Assembly: GCA_030527065.1 (NCBI GenBank)
Contig: JAUNBO010000016.1
Coordinates: forward strand, 9,687-18,713
Source: Bacillota bacterium
GTDB taxonomy: Bacteria > Bacillota > Clostridia > Peptostreptococcales > Anaerovoracaceae
Length of the DNA stretch: 9,027 nt
Direction: 5' to 3'
Both the position numbers and the translations under genes were made by a program. The notes below the pieces were generated by a model. The model ran no database searches and was not told the origin of the DNA. It was given only the letters and a program-made list of their open reading frames with translations. How positions within the stretch are numbered: position 1 is the stretch's first letter; each line of letters opens with the position of its first letter. Positions 1-6,187 of the stretch are shown in pieces.

Positions 1-1514
1 GTCCGGAACATCTTCTTTTGCAGCTCCTGATCGTGGATACGGATGCTGCCGCCCCCGATCTCCACGCCGTTGAGGACGATGTCGTAAGCCCTGGCCCGCA
101 CCTTCCCCGGGTCTGTATCCAGCAGAGGGATATCCTCTTCTCTGGGAGAAGTGAAGGGATGGTGCATGGCGGTGTAGCGGCCTTCCTCTTCGTCATATTC
201 ATAGAGGGGGAAATCCACCACCCACAGCAGCTTATAGACCTTATCGTCCAGGAGCCCCAGGCGGCCGGCGATTTCCCGGCGCAGAAAGCCCAGGCTGTCG
301 AAAACCACCCTGGCCTTGTCCGCTACGATCAGAATAAGGTCTCCAGGTTTACCGTAAAATATTTCTGTTATTTTCTTGATTTCATCTCCGGGGAAAAATT
401 TGCCGATGGAAGAGCTGATCCCGTCCTCCCCTATCTTGATCCAAGCCAGGCCTCTGGCGCCGAAATCCTTCACGGCGTCCTGGAGCTTGTCTATCTCCTT
501 CCGGCTGAATTTGTCTGCGCCTCCCTCAATGTTGACGCCCCGCACGTCGCCGCCGGCGGCCAGGGCGTCCGTAAAGACCGGAAAGGCGCAGTCCTTCACC
601 GCCTGGTTCAGGGATTTCAGTTCAAAGCCGAAGCGGATATCGGGCTTGTCGCTGCCGAAGCGCTCCATGGCCTCCTGATAAGAGTACCGGGGAAAAGGCG
701 TTTCCAGCTCTATGCCCATGGCCTCCCGGAACAGCTTCTGCAGATATGCCTCCTGAACTTCTATTACGTCGTCCACGTCCACGAAGGACATTTCCAGGTC
801 TATCTGAGTGAATTCCGGCTGCCGGTCCGCCCGCAGATCCTCGTCCCGGAAGCACTTGACGATCTGGAAATACCGGTCCGTGCCGGATACCATCAGCATT
901 TGCTTGAAGGTCTGGGGAGACTGGGGCAGCGCATAAAAGCTCCCCTTGCTGATGCGGCTGGGCACCAGATAATCCCGGGCCCCTTCCGGGGTGGAGCTGA
1001 TGAGCATGGGGGTTTCCACCTCCGTAAAGCCCCGGCTGTCGAAAAAGTCCCGGGTAAGCTTCACCACCCTGTGGCGGAAGCTGAGATTCCGCTGCATTTT
1101 AGGCTTTCTCAGATCCAGATACCGGTATTTCAGCCTGAGATCCTCGGAAACGTTGTCGTCGTCACGGATGTAGATGGGGGGAGTTTCCGCCTCGGAATAG
1201 ATGACGAGTTTGTCCACCAGGACCTCTATTTCCCCGGTGGGCAGCTCCTTGTTCTTCGATTCCCGCTCTTTTACCACACCCTCTACGCCTACCACAAATT
1301 CACTGCGAAGCCGGTCCGCCTGCTCAAAAAGCTCCCTGGGAACATCCTCGTTGAAAACGATCTGGGTGATCCCGGTCTTGTCCCTGAGATCGCAGAAAAT
1401 CAGGGCGCCCAGGTTCCGCCGTTTCTGTATCCAGCCGTTCAGAGCCGTTCTTTTTCCTGCGTCCGACAGTCTCAATTCCCCGCATTTGTGGGTGCGCTTC
1501 AATACCTTTGCCAC
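1..1514 (-). CDS. aspS: Aspartyl-tRNA synthetase (AspRS), C-terminus cut off by the window edge
   Basis: Class IIb aminoacyl-tRNA synthetase that charges tRNA-Asp with aspartate in the cytoplasm. It begins with GTG at 1514, reading MAKVLKRTHKCGEL, nine bases after a perfect AGGAGG. 504 codons are visible; bacterial AspRS is usually about 590 residues, so some 85 are missing to the left. Visible parts: the N-terminal OB-fold anticodon-binding domain (about 1-105, GWIQKRRNLGALIF), motif 1 (GFTEVETPML, 162-171), the flipping loop (SSTPEGARDYLVPSR, 173-187), motif 2 (FRDEDLRADRQPEF, 222-235), the bacterial GAD insertion domain (about 285-415) and the start of motif 3 (GVEIGGGSIRI, 483-493). The final motif 3 arginine lies outside the window. 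In the anticodon domain, Leu35 and Lys87 resemble the discriminating E. coli enzyme rather than non-discriminating AspRS; that is an inference from a mental alignment. It is the last visible gene of the minus-strand series, 3 bases after hemZ, with no hisS between them. Identification is certain. Confidence 0.97.
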   Translation of the reverse strand, partial: MAKVLKRTHKCGELRLSDAGKRTALNGWIQKRRNLGALIFCDLRDKTGITQIVFNEDVPRELFEQADRLRSEFVVGVEGVVKERESKNKELPTGEIEVLVDKLVIYSEAETPPIYIRDDDNVSEDLRLKYRYLDLRKPKMQRNLSFRHRVVKLTRDFFDSRGFTEVETPMLISSTPEGARDYLVPSRISKGSFYALPQSPQTFKQMLMVSGTDRYFQIVKCFRDEDLRADRQPEFTQIDLEMSFVDVDDVIEVQEAYLQKLFREAMGIELETPFPRYSYQEAMERFGSDKPDIRFGFELKSLNQAVKDCAFPVFTDALAAGGDVRGVNIEGGADKFSRKEIDKLQDAVKDFGARGLAWIKIGEDGISSSIGKFFPGDEIKKITEIFYGKPGDLILIVADKARVVFDSLGFLRREIAGRLGLLDDKVYKLLWVVDFPLYEYDEEEGRYTAMHHPFTSPREEDIPLLDTDPGKVRARAYDIVLNGVEIGGGSIRIHDQELQKKMFR

Positions 1515-1517
1515 TTC

Positions 1518-2891
1518 TTATTTCCTCCTGATAAATAATCCTTTTCTTTTCCGTTCCATCATTTCTTCTATGTTCCGGATATAGATCTCGTAATTTGACA
1601 CGTTGGGGATGCGCTCCAGGCGGTTTTCCGCCGGATGCCAGAGCTTGCTGACTCCCCCGGCCCCCAGGGCCACTATGCTCTGGTTTTCCTCCATGATCCG
1701 TATGTTATAGAGGCTCTCCGTTCCCGGCAGGGCGTAGCCCACGTTCTCAAAATTCCCCGCCGACTGCTTCTGCCGGTAAAGGTAATAGGGCCGGTATCCC
1801 GCCTTTTTCAGCAGCTTCCGGCCGCCGTCCAGCATGGCTCTGGTCCTCTCTTCCTGCCGGTAGCTGTATTCGCCGTCCAACTCCTTCAGCCGGGAAGCCC
1901 TCTTTACCGCCAGGGTATGGACCGTGATGTTCTCCGGCCCCAGGGCGATCATTTCCTCCAGGCTTGCCAGAAAATCCTCCGGTGTTTCTTCCGGCAGGCC
2001 GGCGATGAGGTCGGCGTTCACCACGGGCATCTCCGCCTGTTTCATCAGCAGGAGCGCCTCCCGTACCTCCCGGGGCCCGTGCCGCCGTCCGATGCGCTCC
2101 AGGGTCTCCGCTTTCATGGACTGGGGATTGACGCAGCTCCGGCCTACGCCCTGCTCTGTCATGACCCGCAGCTTTTCTTCCGTTATGGTATCCGGCCGGC
2201 CGGCTTCCACGGTGAATTCCCGGCAGTTCTCCATGGGCAGCAGTTGCCGCACATGGCGCAGCAGGCGTTCCAGCTCCGCTGCAGAAAGGGTGGTGGGAGT
2301 GCCGCCGCCTATGTACACGGACTCCGGGTACCAGCCCAGCCGGCCCATTTCCTCACCGGCGAAGGCGATTTCCCGGAACAAAGCCTCCAGGTAGGCGTCG
2401 ATCTGCGGCTGCTTTACCTGATTGGAAGTAAAGGAGCAATAGAGGCAGCGGCTGGGGCAAAAGGGAATGCCGATATAAAGCCCTACGCCTCCGGGAGGCG
2501 GGGTCCCCGCCACTTCCAGCTGCAAAGCCAGGACGTCCAGGACCAGCCCGGCCCTCTCCTCTGTCAGGTAGAAGTATTCCCGGAGATAGGTCCCTGTTTC
2601 CTCCAGGCTGTGGCCTGCCCGCAGATAGTCTCCTGCCAGCCGCACCGGCCGCACTCCCGTAAGGACGCCCCAGTCCGGCCCGGTCCCCAGGGCCTCCCGC
2701 AAGGTCCGGTACAGATAGCGCTTGGCTTCGTTCTTGTCCGTAAGGCCCTCCGGGATGCGGATCAGCGGGCCGTCCTCTTCCCGGACCTCTGTTCCTTCCA
2801 CCACCCGGTATTGGGACGGAGGCAGGAACATGCGCACCAGCTCCGTCAGTTCATAGTGGTTTTCCGCCCGGTTCAGATCTATGTTATACAA
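1518..2891 (-). CDS. hemZ: Radical SAM protein HemZ (coproporphyrinogen dehydrogenase-like)
   Basis: Cytoplasmic radical SAM enzyme of the HemZ branch of the HemN/HemW superfamily. It is annotated as oxygen-independent coproporphyrinogen III dehydrogenase after B. subtilis HemZ, but in clostridia without full haem synthesis its true substrate is uncertain. With the TTG start used here the protein has 457 residues, close to the family norm. It shows an N-terminal region with WGVLTGVRPVRL (74-85), the [4Fe-4S] cluster motif CPSRCLYC (Cys145, Cys149, Cys152), the SAM-binding GGGTPT (195-200), TVEAGRPDTI (227-236), NPQSM (255-259) and the C-terminal HemZ signature YYLYRQK...NVGYALPG (369-390). 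The frame stays open to an ATG at 2960, but that start would overlap the preceding gene by 77 bases and add a tail not seen in the family. TTG at 2891 has AGAGG nine bases upstream and overlaps the previous gene by 8 bases. Family assignment is firm; the start is moderately sure. Confidence 0.93.
   Translation of the reverse strand: MYNIDLNRAENHYELTELVRMFLPPSQYRVVEGTEVREEDGPLIRIPEGLTDKNEAKRYLYRTLREALGTGPDWGVLTGVRPVRLAGDYLRAGHSLEETGTYLREYFYLTEERAGLVLDVLALQLEVAGTPPPGGVGLYIGIPFCPSRCLYCSFTSNQVKQPQIDAYLEALFREIAFAGEEMGRLGWYPESVYIGGGTPTTLSAAELERLLRHVRQLLPMENCREFTVEAGRPDTITEEKLRVMTEQGVGRSCVNPQSMKAETLERIGRRHGPREVREALLLMKQAEMPVVNADLIAGLPEETPEDFLASLEEMIALGPENITVHTLAVKRASRLKELDGEYSYRQEERTRAMLDGGRKLLKKAGYRPYYLYRQKQSAGNFENVGYALPGTESLYNIRIMEENQSIVALGAGGVSKLWHPAENRLERIPNVSNYEIYIRNIEEMMERKRKGLFIRRK
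1524..1529 (-). promoter_or_regulatory. Shine-Dalgarno site of aspS inside the end of hemZ
   Basis: The minus strand reads AGGAGG followed by nine bases and GTG. The six bases are the two arginine codons (AGG AGG) just before the last lysine and stop codon of hemZ. Ribosomes finishing hemZ therefore clear, or re-initiate at, the aspS start. The site decides the GTG start at 1514, because no in-frame ATG lies nearby with a comparable site. Confidence 0.85.
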
Positions 2892-3504
2892 AGGGATTGT
2901 GCCTCTTTTCCGTACCGATGGTGGTGGGCCCCATATGCCCGGGAAGGACCTGAGTGTCATCAGGCAGCAGGAAAAGCTTTTCCCGGATGGATGACAGGAG
3001 CTCTTCCCAGGAAGAACCGGGGAAATCCGTCCTTCCCACGGACTGGGCGAAAAGCGTGTCTCCGCTGAAGAGGACGTCTCCCGCCAATATGCACATGCCT
3101 CCCGGCGTGTGCCCCGGCGTGGCGAGGAATTGCAGCTTCATGCCGCCTGTTTCCATGGTATCCCCGTCCTCCACATAGCGGTCCGCTTCATAAGAGAGAT
3201 CCCGTCCGCAGATTTCCCGGGAAAAGTTCTTCCGGGAATCTTCTAACATTTCCCTTTCTCCGGCGCAGGCCACCAGCAGCGCCTTGGGAAAAGCCTCCCG
3301 GCAGGCGTCTAGGCCGCCGATGTGGTCTCCGTGGCCGTGGGTCAGGAGAATGGCCTCCACTTCTATGTTCTCCGCCTTTACCCGGTCCAGGAGCTGCCTG
3401 TTGGACCCTCCCGGATCCACAATAAACCCTTTCCGGCTTTCTTCACTGTAAGCCAGATAGCAGTTGGTTCCCACTGCGCCGCACAAAAAATGCTCTACTT
3501 TCAT
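2884..3504 (-). CDS. MBL-fold metallo-hydrolase, glyoxalase II-like
   Basis: A 206-residue cytoplasmic hydrolase of the metallo-beta-lactamase superfamily, in the short group related to hydroxyacylglutathione hydrolase (YcbL-like). It carries the whole metal-binding set: THGHGDH (His56, His58, Asp60, His61), PGHT (His132), SGDT (Asp149) and LPGHMGPTTIG (His190). This predicts a two-metal site acting on a thioester or similar substrate, but the substrate is not known and it lacks the longer C-terminal domain of true glyoxalase II. No signal peptide is seen. ATG at 3504 follows AAGGAG by ten bases, and that site overlaps the dtd stop codon. The gene sits 14 bases after dtd and overlaps hemZ by a few bases. 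MBL proteins of this type are common companions of rel and dtd in Firmicutes; the functional link is unexplained. Confidence 0.93.
   Translation of the reverse strand: MKVEHFLCGAVGTNCYLAYSEESRKGFIVDPGGSNRQLLDRVKAENIEVEAILLTHGHGDHIGGLDACREAFPKALLVACAGEREMLEDSRKNFSREICGRDLSYEADRYVEDGDTMETGGMKLQFLATPGHTPGGMCILAGDVLFSGDTLFAQSVGRTDFPGSSWEELLSSIREKLFLLPDDTQVLPGHMGPTTIGTEKRHNPFV
2902..2906 (-). promoter_or_regulatory. Probable Shine-Dalgarno site deciding the TTG start of hemZ
   Basis: The minus strand reads AGAGG, nine bases, then TTG at 2891. It lies within the last codons of the MBL hydrolase gene, whose TAA stop (2886-2884) falls just inside hemZ. The match to the ideal site is partial, so the start remains a best guess. 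Confidence 0.5.
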
Positions 3505-3518
3505 ATCTTATCCGCTCC

Positions 3519-3968
3519 TTAAAAACGTTTTTTGCTGTCTATCAGTATGGTCACGGGGCCGTCGTTCACAAGGCTTACCAGCATTTCCGCCCGGAAGACC
3601 CCTTCTGCCACGGTGAGTCCCTCCCGGCGGCAGGCCTCTACAAAAGCCCTGTACTGTCTCTCGGCCTCTTCGGGCCCGGCGGCCCGGATGTAGCTGGGCC
3701 GGTTCCCCTTCTGGCAGTCCCCCAGGAGAGTGAACTGAGAAACGGCCAGGAGCTCTCCCCCCGCCTCTTTCACGGAAAGATTCATCACGCCCTCCCCGTC
3801 GTCGAAGACGCGAAGGTTGGTGGTTTTTCTCACCATGTAGTCCAGATCCGAAGGTCCGTCTCCTTCCTCCACTCCCAGGAGGATCAGAAGGCCCTGGCCG
3901 ATGGCGCCGACCTGCTTTCCTTCCACCGTTACCGCTGCGCTTTTTACCCGCTGCACCACTGCCCTCAT
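3519..3968 (-). CDS. dtd: D-aminoacyl-tRNA deacylase (DTD)
   Basis: A 149-residue cytoplasmic proofreading enzyme that hydrolyses D-aminoacyl-tRNAs (D-Tyr and others, also mischarged Gly-tRNA-Ala), freeing tRNA and preventing D-residue entry into protein. It has the family length and the typical start MRAVVQRVKSAAVTVEG. The two active-site motifs are SQFTLLGD (77-84, the SQxT part) and NDGPVTILID (135-144, carrying the Gly-cisPro dipeptide at 137-138 that gives chiral selection). The family works as a homodimer. The ATG at 3968 lies 26 bases after the rel stop, but the nearest good purine run (GGAG) is 23 bases away, too far for a standard site, so translation may depend on ribosomes arriving from rel. 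Arg126 stands where many homologues have glycine (GVFRAEM versus GVFGAxM). Identification is secure. Confidence 0.96.
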   Translation of the reverse strand: MRAVVQRVKSAAVTVEGKQVGAIGQGLLILLGVEEGDGPSDLDYMVRKTTNLRVFDDGEGVMNLSVKEAGGELLAVSQFTLLGDCQKGNRPSYIRAAGPEEAERQYRAFVEACRREGLTVAEGVFRAEMLVSLVNDGPVTILIDSKKRF

Positions 3969-3994
3969 ACGCTTGCCCGCTTTCTTCTTTTCTC

Positions 3995-6187
3995 CTATGT
4001 AATGGCCCTGTATACGTCCGCCACTCCCGTCACCTGCCGGAGCCGCTGCAGCACCCGCTCCATCTGCCCCGTATTGGAGATCAGGACCGTAAGGGAAACG
4101 TTGGCCACGTTGTCCCCGGCGGATTTGGCGTGGACGGCGCTGATGTTCACATCCATGTCCTCGCAGACCCTGGAAATGTCCGAGAACAGGCCCTTCCGGT
4201 CCTCCGCCAGGATGTGGATGTCCGCCCCGTAGGACATATCTTCCTTTTCCAGGTCCCATTCCACCTTGATGAAGCGCTGTCTCTCTTCTTCCGGCATGGA
4301 CAGGATGTTGATGCAGTCCGTCCTGTGGACGGACACCCCCCGGCCCTTGGTGATGAAGCCCACGATCTCGTCTCCCGGCACCGGATTGCAGCATTTGGAA
4401 AAGCGCACCAGCATATCGCTCATGCCTTCCACGGTGACGCCGGCCTGATTTTTGACGTCCTGCTTTTTTCTGCCCCCCGGCCTGGAGGCCTGGAGCTCCT
4501 TTTCCTTCCGCTTCAGCTCCGTCTGCTTGTCCTCGTGGTAATATTGCAGGAGCATTACCACCACCTTGGAGAGGATGACGCCGCCGTAGCTGATGGAGGT
4601 GTACAGATCGTCTGAGGAAGCCACGTTCATGCTTTTGGCCGCCTTGTTGATCCACTGGCTGCGGATGATCTGCTGGGGATCGTAGCCCTTGCGCTTCACA
4701 TATTTCTCCAGCATTTCCCGGCCCTTGTCCACGTTCTCGCTCTTGTTTTCCCGTTTCAGGTATTGGCGTATCTTGTGGCGGGCAGTGTTGCTTTTGGCTA
4801 TTTTCAGCCAGTCTATGCTGGGGCCCTTGCTGTTGCTGCTGGTGACGATGTCTATGATTTCCCCGTTCTGCAGCTTGTAATCTATGGGGACCATTTTTCC
4901 ATTGACCTTGGCGCCGATGCACTTGTTCCCCACCGCCGAGTGTATTTTGTAGGCAAAATCCAGAGGCGTGGAGCCGGCGGGGAGCTCTATCACATCCCCC
5001 TTGGGCGTAAACACGAACACCTGGTTGGAGAACAGGTCCACCTTCAGAGTTTCCATAAACTCCCTGGGGTCGTTCAGGTCCTTCTGCCATTCCAGAGTCT
5101 GGCGGAGCCAGGCCAGCTTGGTTTCTTCTTTATCCTCTGTGGTGACGCCTTCCTTGTATTTCCAGTGAGCGGCAATGCCGTACTCCGCCACCTTATGCAT
5201 CTCCTCCGTCCGGATCTGGATCTCGAAGGGGTCTCCCGTGGAGCCTATGACCGTGGTATGCAGGGACTGGTAGCGATTGGGCTTGGGCATGGCGATGTAG
5301 TCCTTGAAGCGCCCCGGCAGGGGCTTCCAGAGAGTATGAGCCACCCCCAGCACCGCATAGCAATCCTTCACCGTTTCCACGATGACCCGTATGGCCACCA
5401 GGTCGAAGATCTCGTCCAGGGTCTTATTCTGATACTTCATCTTCCTGTAAATGCTGTAGAAATGCTTGGAGCGGCCCATCACCTCATATTTTACGCCCAG
5501 GGTGTCCAGGTTGCTCCGCAGCTCTTCAATGAGCTTTTCCAGCTGGGCCTCCCGCTCCGCCTTCTTCATTTTCACCTGACGGGAGAGCTCGTAGTAGGCC
5601 TCCGGCTCCAGCTCCTTCAGGGCGATGTCCTCCAGCTCGAACTTCATGGCGTACATGCCCAGGCGGCTGGCCAGGGGAGCGTAGATCTCCAGGGTCTCCA
5701 TGCACTTGTCCCGTATCTGGTCCGCATTCATGTAATTGATGGTGCGGAGGTTGTGGAGCCGGTCCGCCAGCTTTATGATGAGGACCCGGATGTCCCTGGA
5801 CATGGCCAGGAACATCTTCCGCAGGTTTTCCGCCTGCCTTTCCTCTTTGTTTTCATAGACCAGAGAGCCCAGCTTGGTGACGCCGTCCACCAGGAGGGCC
5901 ACCTCTTCCCCGAATTCCTTTCTGAGATCCGCCGCAGTGTAGGGAGTGTCCTCTACGGTATCATGAAGAAGCCCCGCCACCAGCGTATCCTCGTCCATGC
6001 CCAGATCGGCCAGGATCAGCGCCACGGCGGCGGGATGGGAGATGTAGGGCTCTCCCGATTTCCGCATCTGGCCCTCGTGGACCTGATCCGCCTTCCGGTA
6101 CGCCCTCTCCAGAAGCTCCATATCGTAATTCGGATTGATGTTCAGGAGGCCTTCCAGGAAAGCCTCCATGGCCTTTTCCCCGGTCAT
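3995..6187 (-). CDS. rel: Bifunctional (p)ppGpp synthetase/hydrolase Rel (RSH)
   Basis: A 730-residue long RSH enzyme that makes (p)ppGpp from ATP and GTP/GDP on starved ribosomes and also degrades it, controlling the stringent response. Domains in order: HD hydrolase (about 20-195) with RKSGEPYISHP (42-52), the catalytic HDTVED (75-80) and LADRLHN (140-146); synthetase (about 225-345) with RFKD (293-296), YQSLHTT (306-312) and EIQIRT (322-327); TGS (387-448); helical linker; zinc-finger/CRD region with RFSKCCNPVPGDEI (595-608); C-terminal ACT domain (about 656-730). An intact HD site together with the RxKD motif marks a bifunctional enzyme, not a synthetase-only RelA. ATG at 6187 overlaps the secDF stop as ATGA and follows AAAGGAG by four bases, so it should be translationally coupled to secDF. 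A second ATG six codons later lacks comparable support. In many Firmicutes the name relA is used for this gene. Confidence 0.97.
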   Translation of the reverse strand: MTGEKAMEAFLEGLLNINPNYDMELLERAYRKADQVHEGQMRKSGEPYISHPAAVALILADLGMDEDTLVAGLLHDTVEDTPYTAADLRKEFGEEVALLVDGVTKLGSLVYENKEERQAENLRKMFLAMSRDIRVLIIKLADRLHNLRTINYMNADQIRDKCMETLEIYAPLASRLGMYAMKFELEDIALKELEPEAYYELSRQVKMKKAEREAQLEKLIEELRSNLDTLGVKYEVMGRSKHFYSIYRKMKYQNKTLDEIFDLVAIRVIVETVKDCYAVLGVAHTLWKPLPGRFKDYIAMPKPNRYQSLHTTVIGSTGDPFEIQIRTEEMHKVAEYGIAAHWKYKEGVTTEDKEETKLAWLRQTLEWQKDLNDPREFMETLKVDLFSNQVFVFTPKGDVIELPAGSTPLDFAYKIHSAVGNKCIGAKVNGKMVPIDYKLQNGEIIDIVTSSNSKGPSIDWLKIAKSNTARHKIRQYLKRENKSENVDKGREMLEKYVKRKGYDPQQIIRSQWINKAAKSMNVASSDDLYTSISYGGVILSKVVVMLLQYYHEDKQTELKRKEKELQASRPGGRKKQDVKNQAGVTVEGMSDMLVRFSKCCNPVPGDEIVGFITKGRGVSVHRTDCINILSMPEEERQRFIKVEWDLEKEDMSYGADIHILAEDRKGLFSDISRVCEDMDVNISAVHAKSAGDNVANVSLTVLISNTGQMERVLQRLRQVTGVADVYRAIT

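Noticed and set aside
18..1538. A 506-residue open frame on the plus strand
   Set aside because: It is antisense to aspS, whose synthetase motifs are intact. The frame stays open because of GC-rich codon use; it has no ribosome-binding site and no recognisable domain.
1635..3068. A 477-residue open frame on the plus strand
   Set aside because: Antisense to hemZ and the MBL gene; low-complexity His/Gln/Pro/Arg/Leu composition typical of a shadow frame, crossing a gene boundary.
3519..5090. A 523-residue minus-strand frame that could be read as a fusion ending in DTD
   Set aside because: Only the last 149 residues are DTD. The earlier part is the out-of-frame shadow of rel, rich in Gly, Gln, Arg and Pro; the normal MRAVVQRV start of DTD lies at 3968.
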